Origin: Takakia lepidozioides | Lineage: Eukaryota > Streptophyta > Takakiopsida > Takakiales > Takakiaceae | Direction: 5' to 3' | Length of the DNA: 64,000 bases | NCBI GenBank assembly: GCA_030704615.1 | Contig: CM060731.1 | Location: 52,824,001-52,888,000 of the forward strand | Shown: positions 1-12,893 of the stretch, one piece after another | How positions within the stretch are numbered: position 1 is the stretch's first letter | Layout: every line of letters begins with the position of its first letter | Position numbers and translations under genes: made by a program | Notes under the pieces: model-generated | Databases searched by the model: none | The model's input: the letters and a program-made list of their open reading frames with translations, nothing else | Told to the model about the DNA's origin: nothing

Positions 1-243
1 GTGGTTATGCAATTTAAATCCCAAATGCTTTGTGTTAAATTTGGAAACAAGCCCTTTGTTTGCAGGTATTGAGGATTCTCTCTTGTTTTACTTCGTCCCT
101 TGAGCCCCTAAGCACGCTTTAAAGTTTTTCTTTCTTTGTTTATTTCTCTCTTAATTACTTTTAGAAGACAGTATTCATTTTCTGATACACTGTCTGGGGT
201 TCTCTCACCAAAGAGACGCTCTCTTCAAATTTATTAAGGGAAT

Positions 244-410
244 TGTGCCTGTACCCCTGTTTACCAACTTTGAAAGTCTCGAGGCTGAGCCAAAAGCCCA
301 GGCCCTCCTGAGGCCTAGTTTTTGGGCAAATCACACACAGCAGATTGATGCTTGTGTGAAGGGATTTCTAGAGGATATCTGGAAAACCCGGATTAATTCT
401 TTATATGGAG
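244..410 (+). CDS. possible exon of an unidentified gene
   Basis: An open stretch of about 55 codons reads as ordinary protein sequence (FTNFESLEAEPKAQALLRPS early, QIDACVKGFLEDIWKTRIN late) and stops at a good splice donor, GAG|GTAAGT, at 410/411. I do not recognise the family. The last few codons lie inside a repeat that also occurs at 51.8 kb, so the donor may belong to the repeat rather than to a gene. No partner exon was found within the window. Confidence 0.25.
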
Positions 411-531
411 GTAAGTCTTACTACCAACGTCAGCCCCTGACAGAGGTAGGTTCTGTCCCCTTTGTTCCCGCTCAAACTGGGCGCGGGGTCAATGGCCACA
501 AGGCTACGGCAAACAACGTCTTATGAGTACA
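398..531 (+). repeat. dispersed repeat, copy A of a near-identical pair
   Basis: About 134 bases running from CTTTATATGGAGGTAAG to GTCTTATGAGTACA match 51839-51970 almost base for base; the only difference I see is a small indel and substitution around the CTGTCCC tract. A third, much more diverged piece, sharing CACAAGG.TACGGCAAAC, is at 53811-53860. Two of the three copies lie in UBP14 introns. The boundaries are sharp, but I see neither terminal inverted repeats nor a clear A tail, so the element class is open. Confidence 0.8.
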
Positions 532-3500
532 ATCTCTTAATGACTTTTAGATAGGAAAATGCAAGCATTTTTCCAATCCTACCTCCAGGACAATATAGAG
601 CTTGCATGTGGATGTGGAAATTGTAAGCATAAAATTACATTCCTTCTGGTACTATCTTCCTTTACTTTCAAGGGTGCCTTGTAAATGATCCATCCTCTAT
701 GAGCCAGTCTCAACTGTAGTATCTTCTAAGGATGTTCTATTACAGATAGACCTTGTCAAGAGCCTCGGCGGCATAAATGTGATCCTCTGTGAATATAAAT
801 CTTGTCCGCATACTGCTTGGCCACTGAAGAGTACCTCAAACATGACTCAACCTTGGTGCTGGATGGACATTCACTTTATGCAAGCACTACAGCAAGGGAG
901 GATTTATAGTATAATTGTCACCACTGGGTAATAATCCCAGAGCCTGGGGAGATGGTGACCTCAGGGTACATCATCACTAACCTTTATGGGTTATAGAAAG
1001 TCCAGAACTTCTCTTTCACCCCATTTAAGCGGGCATGAGTTGTAACAGCAAGAAAGTTTTAATGAGTGCAATGGGTAACCAAGCATGAAGTTGGGTGATA
1101 CTGTCTGCAGATTTGGAGGTATTGGCTGTAGATGCCAGAAGGCGGCAGGGTAAACTTGCTCAACGTCCTCTGAAGGATGGCAGGGAGGCACGTGCCTTGA
1201 AATTGTTGCTGAATCGTGTGGACTCTTGCATTAAGTCACACACCCTTGCCATAAAGGTCCGCTTCTCCTTCTCCATTCTTTCTTCTGTTTTGGCCCACAT
1301 TTCATAGTGTGGTATCAGAGTCTAGGGGCCGATACATGATAATATGCACTGAGATCATCTGTGAACTGTTCACTTAATCTTCTGCACTACACATCCCTAT
1401 TAGATCTTCAAGAAATGTGTGTCTCAATGCTTTGACCAAGAAATGTAATCTGCAAAGTCAGCCATACTCCTGGCACCCGTAGTCAAGTGAATTCTAAGTA
1501 AAGGCTTGGATCGTGTATCAGAGGGCAGAGAACGTACGGATAGAAATGCAAATCAGCAAGGAGCGTGCAGAAATGGCAAGAGCAGTGCTTGCTGGAGAAC
1601 TTCGAGTGCTTCGCTCTGTGGGAGCATGGTTGCGACCTCGTGCAGAAGGTGGAGGCTTTGATTCGCTATGCTTACAATGACAACATTATTCCTTGAAACA
1701 TGAAAAATGGTGGGACCAGATACCACAATTCACCAACGAAACCCAAAGAGCTTTATTGAAACTTAGAAAATCGCATGTGTCAAGGAAATAATAAACTCAA
1801 GCTACTATCTCAAGCTTGTCATTCCATCCTACTGTTTGAAATACATCAGACAAGGAAAAGGGAAGAGAGCTTTGGAAGGAAAGATGAAGCCATGCCGGCT
1901 ACTTCTACCTGAGCCAGTATAGACATGGCTTGTACTCTTTGCGAAGCAATAGATACAATTTGATCATGTAAGGCCAAAAGAAACGAGGCAATGCTTGCTA
2001 TGTCTTGGCTTGAGCTGCACGATGAGCACAAGTACGTATAGAATTGTTAAATCATAGAATCGTCCGAAAGATCTCCACTACATGGTAGAAATGCATCCAT
2101 TGGAAGTGATGGTACTCTCTCTTCTTATCCGAGCAGTTGAGCAGCTGCAGTTATGAAATCAACGATATATGCTGTGCAGCGTTCCCACTGTCTAAGAAAC
2201 CTCATAACCCAGCAACCAAAGATGCAACGTTGGAGATTTCAGGATCGGAGGTACATCCGCAACCCCCCCATAGCTCCTTTTCGTGCTCTGTCCAGTTCCC
2301 AAACAAGGCCTTCAGCGTCTTACCACACCGTTGTAAGTAGACTGATCTGAACTCCTGCGGAACCATTCACCTCCTCCCTACAAACGAAAAAAACCCCCCC
2401 AACTCACTCTTTTGTTGATTGAAAGTGAAGTGAAGTGAAGGAAAGGAAGAAATTTATGGGATGGTTTCAAATTATCTTCGGTTCTGAGTTTTAATAGTGC
2501 CCTACGAAGCATGTTCGCTAATAACTTGAGAGCCAGGCTGCCAGGGTTGGGCGTAGTGTTACAACGATTGTTTTCTTGGTACGTAAGGGTTAGGATATTG
2601 CAAGCGGGATGCCAACACAAGTTGATGTCTCAATTGATCCGTGTCTTGCACTGTGATTGTGCAGTCTGGAGGGTTGACTGATGCATTTCAAGGGTGACTC
2701 TGTTTCTGAAGTGGGCCCTGTTTGTTGATAAATCAAGTGCAGCTAGATGATATGCATCCTGGGACTGCACGAGGAATGGGGAGACCAAGCTGGTTGGGCT
2801 CCATGTATACCTCAGTGTTACTTTCCTGCTTATGCAGTCCACTTGGGAATGTTGGAACTGGAAACCTTCCAGCCTCTTTCAGTTTTCTACCCCCATCCCG
2901 TGACCCCTTTATAGACTTGGATTTGAAAATTTGGGGTTCCTGCTCATTGATGTTTTTAGACATTTCAAAGAAAGTAATTGCCTATACATCTCAACCTTGG
3001 CCAGTCAAATGGTATGAATACCCGTCCAGGAACTGTGGGGTACCCAAATACCATGCCAAAATGACACTAGTTGGGTTTAGGTACAGCACAAGGGATTCCT
3101 TTTCTTGTCTTAAGAAGCTTCAGGTGCGTGGTGAATGTCCCGCTACCACAAAATTCGTCCCAAAGGATTGTTGGCTGAGCAGTTGTACTACAGGATGCAA
3201 ACTGCTTTCACCACTCCACAGATGGGGTTTGTTCTGTGGAGTACTGATGCTTTTCAGAAAACACGCTTGCTTCGTTCATCAAACTGCGAAGCTGCTGGGT
3301 CCATCCACCATTTCCTGAGAATATTGGTTATGTTGTACCGTTCAGCGCATTTCCTCTGTGGCATATGAAACTTCAAAGAGCGATCACGGGTTCAACTCAC
3401 CAAGAGGTGGAAACTCAGCCAGTAAATTGCACACCATGCTCCAACATAACCAACAGCAATCTGGTTGCAGCTTTCAACAGCGTGGTCTACATCATACATG

Positions 3501-4163
3501 GATGCATTTGGCTCTGGCCAGATGTGACACAGCTATCGTTGGACTTTGTAGTCATGTCTCGACAAAAGACCGAGTCTGAGAGAAAGAGGAGCTCGTACAT
3601 TTCCTGCACCACATGACACATGAAATTAAACTCTGCAAGACATCGCCTTCCCTCTGTTCTCTTCAGTTACTGTCCAAGCAAATCCTACTCAATCACATTC
3701 CCTCCTTCATCCCAAGCTTTCCAACTGCTTGTAGTGAAATCTCTTGGCTACTCTCTTCTAAGATTAGATATGTTACTTCTCCCAGATACAAACTCTCTCT
3801 TCTTTCTTGAGCTCTATGAAGATCCCGGCATGCTTCAAGAGCAGCTTTGTCAGGGTTTGTCAAGTAAGATTGTCCAGAATTTTGGCAGAAGGACTTTTAG
3901 TACCACCCTGATTTATTCCCAAAGCATCCATTTTCCACCCGCAGGGTCAACCAGGAACATGTTCTTGTACACTCACGCCATGTTGTAGTATCCTAAAGCT
4001 ACGTAACCCCTCCCTTCTCTCCCGTACAAATACAGTGAAGAACATAGAGGACATGAGCATGTTAATGAATGAATCTGACTTACCGCAAACCAGACAGCTC
4101 CACCAAAGAGATTCCAGAAATATGTTTGCACCTGCTGACCTCCGAGAAGGACGGTTGCAATGC
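532..4163. other. stretch without a gene I can name
   Basis: No recognisable gene. Two open pieces look faintly coding on the plus strand. About 1540-1683 gives a charged, helix-like peptide containing EMQISKERAEMARAVLAGEL. At 2722-3318 there is an open frame of 198 codons with no family signature. Neither shows a convincing set of splice sites with neighbours. The last few hundred bases are presumably the 3' region of the PPR gene on the minus strand. Confidence 0.4.
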
Positions 4164-7100
4164 TCAGAGCTCTGTTGTCAAAATATCATCCCTATGGTTC
4201 TGCTCAAGCACATAGCGAGCAAATTGCCTCTCGTGCTGGACCATGGCCGCTAGATCCTCCCGCCCAGCATCTCTGTAGCTCTTGATTACTACACTGTATG
4301 CAATATCGTCAGGCTCGCACCCAGCTCGCTTCATTCTTTTAAAAACACGTGAGACCCCTTCCAGCAGTCCCATCCTTGCATATACACAGATTACAGTCGT
4401 GTAGGTCACCACATCAGGCTCTAAACCTTTGGTTTGCATCTCCATGGAAATCCGTAAAGCCTCATGAAGGTGCCCTGCATGCCCGTAGGCAAATATCATG
4501 GCAGAGTAGGCTGCTGTATCAAGGACAAATCCACTCGTTCGAAGTGCCTCACAGGCTTCAAGTGCTTCTTCATGCATGTCCGCATGACCATACAAGCTGG
4601 CAGCAGTCGTGAGAGTATGCATGCTAAGTGGGAGGCCTGAAGAATCTGCTGCCTCTATCTGCTTCAAAGCATCCTTCAGAAGGCCTGCTTTCTTCAGTAT
4701 GGCTGCCAGGCAGTTGTAGGTAAGGATGTCAGGAGCAATCCCCTTTGATTGCATTAGTTCAAAAATTTCTGTTGCCTCTGTCACGCTTCGGGACATCTCT
4801 AGAACACTGTTGAAAGAGACCAGATTTGTAAGGAGACCTGCCTTCCGCATTCTTCTCGCCACTTCAGATGCCTCCCGTATCATACCTAGTCTCATGTTGC
4901 ATCAAGGACAACAAGTGAGTAGAGGTGCCTATCCAAAGTGAGGAACATAATCGACAGTGAGAATGCACTCAGAAATGTATTTCTTTTCCTTCACACATTT
5001 TGCAGCCATGGCCTCTGTTTGCAATAGCATTTCATCTAATTTCTTATTCACACGAAGCCCTTTCATGGATTCCCCCATGTTTAACATTGTCTTAATGTTG
5101 TTGCAGAAAGTCACCTGATTTTTTGTACAGGTTTAGCATAATCGTCAGCGTAACCTCACTCTTGTGCATGGCCTCTCCCAAAGCAGATGCCAGCTCCTCC
5201 ATTTCTGATGTAATCTGTTTGGAAAGACCCAAGCCGGAAGCAACCTTTGCCTCCCCTGCCATTGCGTTTCTTAAGAGAGTTCTAAAAGTCACAGCATCAG
5301 GCACTAGACCTGCCTCCCTCATCCTCTCGTAATACTCATGCGCGAGTCGTTTTTTTCCTTTCTTCAAATACAAAGCAATCATTGTGTTGTAAGTAGCTAC
5401 ATCCGGGACACAATCCACATCACCCATCTTTTTGAAAATGGCCTTAGCTTCTTCTAGCCGGCCCGCATGCCCGCAAATATGAATCATGGTGTTAAATGTC
5501 ACAGTGTTAGGGGAAACCCCAGCTGCCATCATGTTACGGAAAAGTTTTGAAGCTTCTGCTGACTGACCGTTACGAGCATACAGGTCCATCATTGTGTTGT
5601 ATGTATCCACATTCTTCGGGTGGGAACTAAATCCTGTATCTGTGCCTTGCAGGGGTTTCACACTCCCTGTTGGGTCAACCCTTTTTTCTGTGGCTTCCTT
5701 GCTCTGTGTTTCCTCATCGGGCATGAAGGGTTCCTTACCCCCTAGATCTGGGTTCTCCCTATCAAAAGTCTCAATCCCTCTGTTTGTCTCTCCTATGCTT
5801 AAGTCACACTCTCCCTCTGAAACCACCCCATGTGATACAGGTTTCTCTGCGAAAGCAATTGCACAATGTTTAGCATTGCAACTATGGCTGGGAATATGAG
5901 AACACATACTGGACATCTAGGATAAGTACAGCTTACTATGCTATCATGCAGGATTGACTTGCTACAAAGCTTGGCAATCGTGACGTGCGACAAACACAGG
6001 GGCACCTTTGACCCCACCATGCAAACTGACCAGAACTCTTTACAAAGCAGCTTCTATCTTCACCATTAGCTTCTTTTCAAACTTTCCATTACAAGACCAC
6101 TAGAGAGGAAATAGACCAAATCAAACTTCTTCATACAAGAGAGGGTTGTGCATGTGTACTGAATTGAGTTGGAATGTCTTCTTTGATTTGGCTTTTGTCA
6201 ATGGCCGCGTGGCCTCCAGCCGTGTCTGATCTTGACAGGGAATGGAAAAGCTTCTCGGCTTCTGCAACATCTCCAAACTTCTTATATGCATTAATGAGCG
6301 TATTGACGGTTACTTCATCCGGCTGCAACCCCCCCTCCTTCATACTGTCAAACCAAAACAGGGCATCTTCTTTGTGCCCCGCTCTAGCATAAGAGTCAAT
6401 AAGCGTGCTATAAGTTACATTGGTCGGCGTGATGTTTTGGCTATGCATTTCAGACAATAGATCCCTCACCAGATCCCATTTCCGCGCCCTCCCACATATT
6501 TTCAGCATTATATTGTACACATACACGTTCGGCCTGTACTTTCTTTGCTGCTTCAACCATGAAAAGATAGTTAGAGCCTTGTCCCACTGCATCTGCCGGT
6601 CTAAAAGCATCGACTGTTCTTTTACGTTGATCTTTCCCTTCCACAGTTCCAGTGCATCTTCCATGTCCAGGTTGGTCTTGAGGGCCTCTAAAATGGAAGA
6701 AACAGGCTCGCTGTGTGTCTTTCTCACCTTTCGGCCCGTCTGGCTCTCCCATGCTCTCCTTCTCAAAACCTTTCCTCCTCCCTCCTTTCGACAAACCCTT
6801 TCCTTGTCAGCTGTTCCAAATTGCTGCGCTGATGTACTTGCTTCCGAATCCCCTGTGCCAGATCCTGCAGACCATCGCTTCTCTTCCCTAGCAATGTGGG
6901 ATAGTTCCTCAGATCTATGGTCCTCCTGCGACTGGGAGTCCAACCCAATTACGGACTCAAAGTCTGACCTGGGGTAGCTGACTGGAAGAACGGACGAAAG
7001 ACGGGAACCAATACCTCGAAATGCGTCTGGTCCCGCCCGCCAGCTCCTCGACGGGGCACCAGTAATTGCCTGATGTGAGATCAACTTCAGAGAAAACCCT

Positions 7101-7186
7101 TCGATGATTCTCTTCTCAGACACGGGGCGAAACTGGAAGCAGCCCAAGGTGCAAGAATTGAGAGCAAGACGATCAATCAGCACAGC
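4164..7186 (-). CDS. P-class pentatricopeptide repeat protein, three exons
   Basis: Three exons join in phase into 826 codons: 7186-6160, 5846-5115 and 4885-4164, all with GT-AG introns (junction phases 1 and 1). I start at the ATG whose product begins MAVLIDRLALNSC; a longer frame exists upstream, but this start gives a basic, Ser/Arg-rich leader as expected for organelle import. From about residue 210 onward the protein is a run of 35-residue PPR motifs of the P type (for example PNVYVYNIMLKICGRA, PDVATYNTMIALYLKKG, PDVVTYTTVICVYARMG). There is no E, E+ or DYW tail. A Glu/Ser/Thr-rich spacer of about 100 residues spans the exon 1/2 junction. P-class proteins bind organellar RNA for stability, splicing or translation; the closest plant type I recall is the At1g73710 group, but orthology is inferred only. 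Telomere-box-like words (GGGTTTAGGGTTT, about 7268) lie just upstream. It is divergent from HSP101. Confidence 0.85.
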
Positions 7187-7674
7187 CATCTCACAATATG
7201 AACAACACTGCGTGATCGCGGTAAGCACTAGCACGTCCGCATGCCATTCCTCCAGTCTTCGCCGTGCAGGGTTTAGGGTTTAAGCCTGCCCTCTCCAGAA
7301 ACCAAACTAGGGATGTCACATTTCAGGGATAGTACATTTAGCATACTAGTAATATTCACTACATTCCCCTCTCCAGCACATAACGGAATGCACCTTAACT
7401 GCAGATTACGGTTCATAATGTGCTGTTTTGCTTTGTTTTGGTTTTGTCTTAGGGTTTCGAAATAGTTATTGGGCTGGGCTTTTTCTCATAGTTGAAATCG
7501 CCAAACTTCTCCAAACAAAATATAAGTAATGGATGAATTTTCCAAAATGGATGATATAAATGGATGAAAGTACAGAGGAGGATGATTCTATCCAAATTTC
7601 AGCGGATGAACAGAAAATATGGCTACTTCCTGGTATTTTTCCAAATTTAGAGAAAAAACACTCATCGCTTCAGT

Positions 7675-7835
7675 GCATCAGCTAGTAGCTCAGTTGGTAA
7701 GTGCACAGCGTGTCGCCCTGATGGTTTAGAGTTCAAACACGCTGCCCTGCCTGGTGTGTGGAACGTTCGTCCAGGTTTCCTTATTTAAAAAAACAAAACT
7801 AAACAAAACAAAAAACTTCTAAAATAAAAATAAGC
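7675..7835 (+). mobile_element. tRNA-derived SINE
   Basis: It has an RNA polymerase III internal promoter: box A TAGCTCAGTTGG at 7686-7697 and a box B-like GAGTTCAAACACG at 7729-7741, about 32 bases apart as in a tRNA. A tRNA-unrelated body of about 45 bases follows (from CTGCCCTGCC), then an A-rich tail (TTTAAAAAAACAAAACTAAAC...). It lies in the shared upstream region of the PPR and HSP101 genes. I could not fix a target-site duplication. The anticodon arm is too decayed to name the parent tRNA. Confidence 0.7.
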
Positions 7836-8170
7836 GGCCTTTACGGCCTTCTAGGAGGTTATTTTTCCTCCTCCCATGTTTTGACTTTTTCTTTTTCTTT
7901 TTCTTTTTTCTTTTTTCTTTTTTTTCTCTTAATAAATATTCCAGGGCCACTGTCCCCAGTTTTTAAAATAATAATAATAATTGTTTTTTCATTTTAAAAT
8001 AGTAAAAAATAATTACCCCTCCAACCTTGGCTAAACCGGGCGACGTGGCCGTATGATTGAGCAGTGCACTGCCTAGCTGGCATCCTAGATAACACGTGTA
8101 AGATGCTGCCACGGCGCGCACTCTGAGGAAGTCATTGAGTGGAGCATCGGTCGGACAAGAGAGGTCCCTG
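7836..8170. other. low-complexity intergenic DNA upstream of HSP101
   Basis: A pyrimidine tract of repeated CTTTTT words (about 7887-7930), a short (AAT)n run near 7968-7982, and A/T-rich DNA. No gene seen. Confidence 0.6.
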
Positions 8171-8202
8171 GAACACTCTGGAGAGTGAAGAACGCTCCAG
8201 AT
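8171..8202 (+). promoter_or_regulatory. two imperfect heat-shock elements of HSP101
   Basis: Two copies of the alternating GAA-nn-nTC-nn-GA pattern lie 230-260 bases before the HSP101 start: GAACACTCTGGAG at 8171-8183 and GAACGCTCCAGAT at 8190-8202. Trimers of this spacing are the binding site of heat-shock factor. Their place before a heat-shock chaperone gene makes the call credible. No clear TATA box is visible between them and the ATG. Confidence 0.7.
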
Positions 8203-8428
8203 TGCTCCGCCACCATCCTCTGCATTCTAGGTCCCTCTCACACATTCTCGTTCTTTCTCTCTTCCCTTATCATCAACGTCACCCTTGTATCGGTATTTTT
8301 CTTCGAAATTGGAGACTCAGAGTTGCTGTTACCGTTCAGAAAGTGTTGCATAGAGAGGGAAAGTGAGCTATCGACTCTTTGGGAGCGTTAACAACTCGCA
8401 GAAGAGGATCTGCATTTAACGTCTGACC

Positions 8429-11400
8429 ATGAATCCGGAGAAGTATACACACAAGACTAACGAAGCGTTGGCCGGGGGCCAGGAGCTGGCCACGAATGCT
8501 GGCCATGCACAATATACACCAGTTCATTTGGCGCTTGCTCTACTCAACGATCCTGAAGGCATCTTCAGGCAAGTACTGAGTTCGGCTGGCGGCGGGGATG
8601 AAGCGATCACCTCTGTTGAGAGAGTTTTGAATCGGCTTCTGAAGAAATTCCCTTCGCAGGACCCTGCTCCGGACGCCTCCCCGGCTAACAATGCGCTCCT
8701 GAAAGCCATCCGGAAGGCTCAGTCTGCTCAGAAGGCCAAAGGTGACTCGCATTTAGCTGTGGATCAGGTGATTCTTGCATTGTTGGAAGATTCACAAATT
8801 GCGGATGCCCTGAAAGAGGCTGGCATTAGCCCTGCCAAGGTGAAGGCCCAGCTTGAAGCTATGAGGGGAAGTGCAAAGAAAGTGGAGAATGCCACGGGTG
8901 ATACCAATTTTCAAGCTCTATTAAAGTATGGAAGGGACCTCGTGGAGGACGCAGGCAAGCTGGATCCAGTGATTGGAAGAGACGACGAAATCCGAAGAGT
9001 GATCCGCATCCTCTCCAGGCGGACCAAAAACAATCCTGTGCTAATTGGGGAGCCTGGGGTAGGTAAAACGGCAGTGGTCGAGGGACTTGCTCAGAGAATT
9101 GTGCAGCGTGATGTCCCAAGGTGAGACATTGTATTGTATCAATTTTTTTGTAAGAAGGTAAACCTATAGTAACAGTTGTACCATTTTATTCGCGCATTCC
9201 AGTCTACATATATCAAATCTTGCAAAGTTGGACAAATGGTCATGCGGCAGTGTGTATGAGGACTTGATGTGTTTATTGCTAAGAATGTTTATTTGTCGTG
9301 TCGTGCAGTAATTTGCTTGATGTGCGAGTCGTCGCTTTGGATATTGGAGCATTGATTGCGGGTGCCAAGTACCGGGGTGAATTTGAAGAACGCCTCAAAT
9401 CTGTGCTCAAAGAGGTCGAAGATGCACAGGGCAAAGTCATTCTTTTCATTGATGAAATTCACCTTGTACTTGGAGCAGGTGACGGACCGATAATATCCCT
9501 GCTCATTCTTAACTTCTCAACATGTTTCTTCATCTTGTGTCTACCTTGCAACAAGAAGTCAGTTGTACCATGGTCATGCCTTTTATATCTTTTACCCTAC
9601 TAATATCAGTGTTATGAATGGGTCTCAGGGCGCACAGAAGGGTCAATGGATGCAGCAAATCTTTTGAAGCCAATGCTCGCTCGTGGCCAGCTCCGTTGCA
9701 TTGGGGCAACAACACTAGATGAGTATAGGAAATATGTTGAGAAAGATGCAGCTTTTGAGCGTCGTTTTCAACAGGTTAGTAGCTCACTCTACCAATCCCT
9801 ATCCAAAATATTGGCCGGGGTGCTGTTCTCCTATTTTCTTTGTTTAGCCAGTTTAGTGAATGGTGTCGCGGTGGTTTTTCATGCATACGAGTTGTCACAA
9901 TGCAGGTAATGGTGGCAGAGCCCAGTGTGGAAGATACAATTGCTATTCTTCGAGGACTAAAAGAGAAGTACGAAGGACATCATGGTGTGCGGATATTGGA
10001 TAGGGCTATAGTAGTAGCTGCTCAGCTGTCAGCTCGATACATTACAGGTAACATTGTGGAGGGATTTCTGGCATTGCCATTTCCCCCTTGCTTTCTTGGT
10101 TCCATAGGGTAAGTAAGCAAAGCTCTAGGTTGTTCACAGCAGTATAACCAACAGCTCCACAGTTAGAAAAGAATTCTGGAGTTATTGACAAGCAGCTGTA
10201 TGTCAACAACCATGAAACAATCTATCTAACCTGCTGTGATTCTTGTCTCCACTGGTTGTATGTACTCTGCAGGGCGATTTCTTCCAGACAAAGCTATTGA
10301 TTTGGTGGATGAGTCATGCGCTAACGTGCGGGTGCAACTCGATAGCCAACCTGAAGAGATTGACAATTTGGAACGGCGGAGAATTCAGCTGGAGGTTGAG
10401 CTCCATGCTCTGGAGAAGGAGAAAGACAAAGCCAGTAAAGCACGTTTAGTGGAGGTAAGTGAACAAAACTATTTCACAGTAGGACGAATGCCTGATGTAT
10501 TTTCTGGATTTACTGTAAGTTAGTTTGTAAGCATGCCTGTCAGATTTAAGTTTGGGCTTTCACGATGTCTTGGTCCAACTTTAAGAGAACTATTGTGAAG
10601 AGGGATGTGATTGTCGGTTGTATTGTTGCACAGGTAAAACAGGAACTTGACAACTTGAAAGAAAAGTTGCGACCCTTGAAGATGAAGTATGAAAGGGAAA
10701 AGAAGAGGGTGGATGAGCTACGTCGGTTGAAGCAGAAGCGGGAGGAGTTGCAAGTTAGCCTACAGGAAGCTGAACGGCGCTATGACTTGGCAAGAGCTGC
10801 TGACCTGAAATACGGTGCTCTTCAAGAGCTGGATTCAGCCATTAATAATTTAGAGGCGGCTGAAGTGGATGAAAATAACATGCTTACCGAGACTGTTGGG
10901 CCGGAGCAGATTGCTGAGGTAAGTGCTTTCACCTACCTCATGTGCTTTGGCTGGTCAATTCACTGATCATTGGACATTATTTTCTCCAATTTCTTTGACC
11001 AAGATGGTTGAAGTTCCTGCTAGGATGAGTGAAGTAGATACAGAGCCTTGATCACTCTTAGAAACAAAGAAAACAAGAAGGAAGAGCGTAGCCTATTATG
11101 CAGCATGTATAGGTGTTGACTGGTGGATGATTTTGGGGCATGGCAGGTAGTCAGCCGATGGACAGGTATTCCAGTGACCAGGCTTGGCCAAAATGAGAAG
11201 AACCGTCTACTAGGGTTAGCAGAACGTCTGCACCAGCGTGTGGTGGGCCAGGATGAGGCGGTGCAGGGGGTGGCTGAGGCTGTCATTCGGTCACGCGCCG
11301 GTTTAGGGCGACCCCAACAACCTGTGGGGTCGTTCCTTTTCCTTGGGCCTACGGGTGTTGGTAAAACTGAATTGGCGAAGGCTTTGGCAGAACAGCTATT

Positions 11401-12893
11401 TGACTCAGAGAAGCAGTTAATACGCATTGACATGTCGGAGTATATGGAACAGCATTCTGTGGCCCGACTGATTGGTGCCCCTCCAGGGTATGTACCAGAC
11501 ATGGCCCCACCCCACATCCTGACTGCATGGGATGGCATATAAGATGGCCCTTACGTTCTGCTTTCATTGCCACTTTGATCTGATTCTCTCAATTCTAACA
11601 GGGTGTTGCTGAGGAAAGGTATGATGGAAATTTATGATTTACACACCTAACCATCTTTGAGGGCTCTACTAAACCAAGCTGGGTCAATACATGGCTGTGG
11701 CAGGTATGTAGGGCATGAGGAAGGAGGGCAGCTAACAGAAGCAGTCAGAAGACGGCCTTACAGTGTGGTGCTGTTTGATGAAGTGGAGAAGGCACACCCT
11801 GCTGTCTTCAATACCCTGTTGCAGGTTCTTGATGATGGCCGTCTCACTGATGGGCAGGGTCGCACTGTCGACTTCAGTAACACAGTCATAATATTGACAT
11901 CCAACCTGGGTGCAGAGCATTTACTTGCAGGCTTGAGTGGGGAGCAGAGTATGGTTGTTGCACGCGAAAAAGTGATGCAGGAGGTAGGCCTTCTCTTGCA
12001 TTGTCACATAAGGTTAGGTTGCTACAATCTGATTGCCTATGTTATGGTAGTATATCAGCTGTATCAGTTTAACTGTTAAGCTCCCTGTGTGGACAGTTTG
12101 AAACTCTGTAGTTACAACAGCTTTTAGAGATAGTGATATATTCTGACCTCGCATTATATGATTGAATGTCTGTCTCCGCCTGTACTCCTAGGTTCTGTAA
12201 TGTGAGTGGCTGACCAGTATTGGAATGGTGGGTTTCTAGGTGAAGAGAAATTTCAGGCCAGAGTTATTGAACAGATTGGATGAGATTGTCATCTTCGACC
12301 CGCTCTCTCAGCCGCAACTGCTCAAGGTGGCCCGCTTGCAGATGAAAGATGTTGCCGCGCGCCTTGCAGAACGTGGGGTGGCCTTGGCTGTCACTGATGC
12401 TGCCCTTGAGTTTGTGCTGGCTGAGTCTTATGATCCTGTAAGTCTAATTTGTCATTGTTATTGCAGTTATGTCGAGGCGCTTATTTATGGTCCTAATCTC
12501 ATACTGCCAGTCTATGCATCAGGAACTGTCAAGCATAATCATGGTGACAAAGGCACTGGCTAAGGTTTGTTTGTTATCACATTGCTGCAGGTATATGGTG
12601 CACGTCCACTACGGCGGTTTCTGGAACGGAAGGTAGTGACACATTTATCAAAGATGCTGATAAATGATGAAATTGATGAGAACTCCACAGTCCACATCGA
12701 TGCAAACGGTCGAGAATTGTCATTCCGTGTAGAACGGAATGGTGGCCTTGTTAATGAAACCACTGGTGCACGGGGAGACATACTCATTCAAGTTCCAAAT
12801 GGTTATCCCAAAGATGGGGGCTCATCACAGAGCATGAAGAAGATGAAGGTTGAGGAGATTTTCGATGATGATGCTGATGACATGCAAGATTAA
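8429..12893 (+). CDS. HSP101: cytosolic/nuclear ClpB-type disaggregase HSP101
   Basis: Ten exons join in phase into 912 codons: 8429-9120, 9309-9478, 9629-9774, 9906-10047, 10273-10454, 10634-10918, 11147-11487, 11704-11983, 12240-12437, 12591-12893. The protein begins [14 protein letters not shown]. It has an N-terminal Clp repeat domain, a first AAA+ module with Walker A GEPGVGKT (207-214) and Walker [10 protein letters not shown], a charged coiled-coil middle domain (about residues 405-530; [20 protein letters not shown]), and a second AAA+ module with Walker A GPTGVGKT (606-613) and Walker [13 protein letters not shown]. It ends in an acidic tail (DDDADDMQD) and lacks a transit peptide; both point to the cytosolic HSP101 form, not the organellar ClpB. 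It is a hexameric ATPase that, with HSP70, threads and rescues aggregated proteins and is needed for acquired thermotolerance. Length fits the family. Heat-shock elements lie upstream. Confidence 0.97.

Noticed and set aside
2722-3318. 198-codon open frame.
   Set aside because: No domain, no signal, odd composition and no splice partners; not enough to call a gene.
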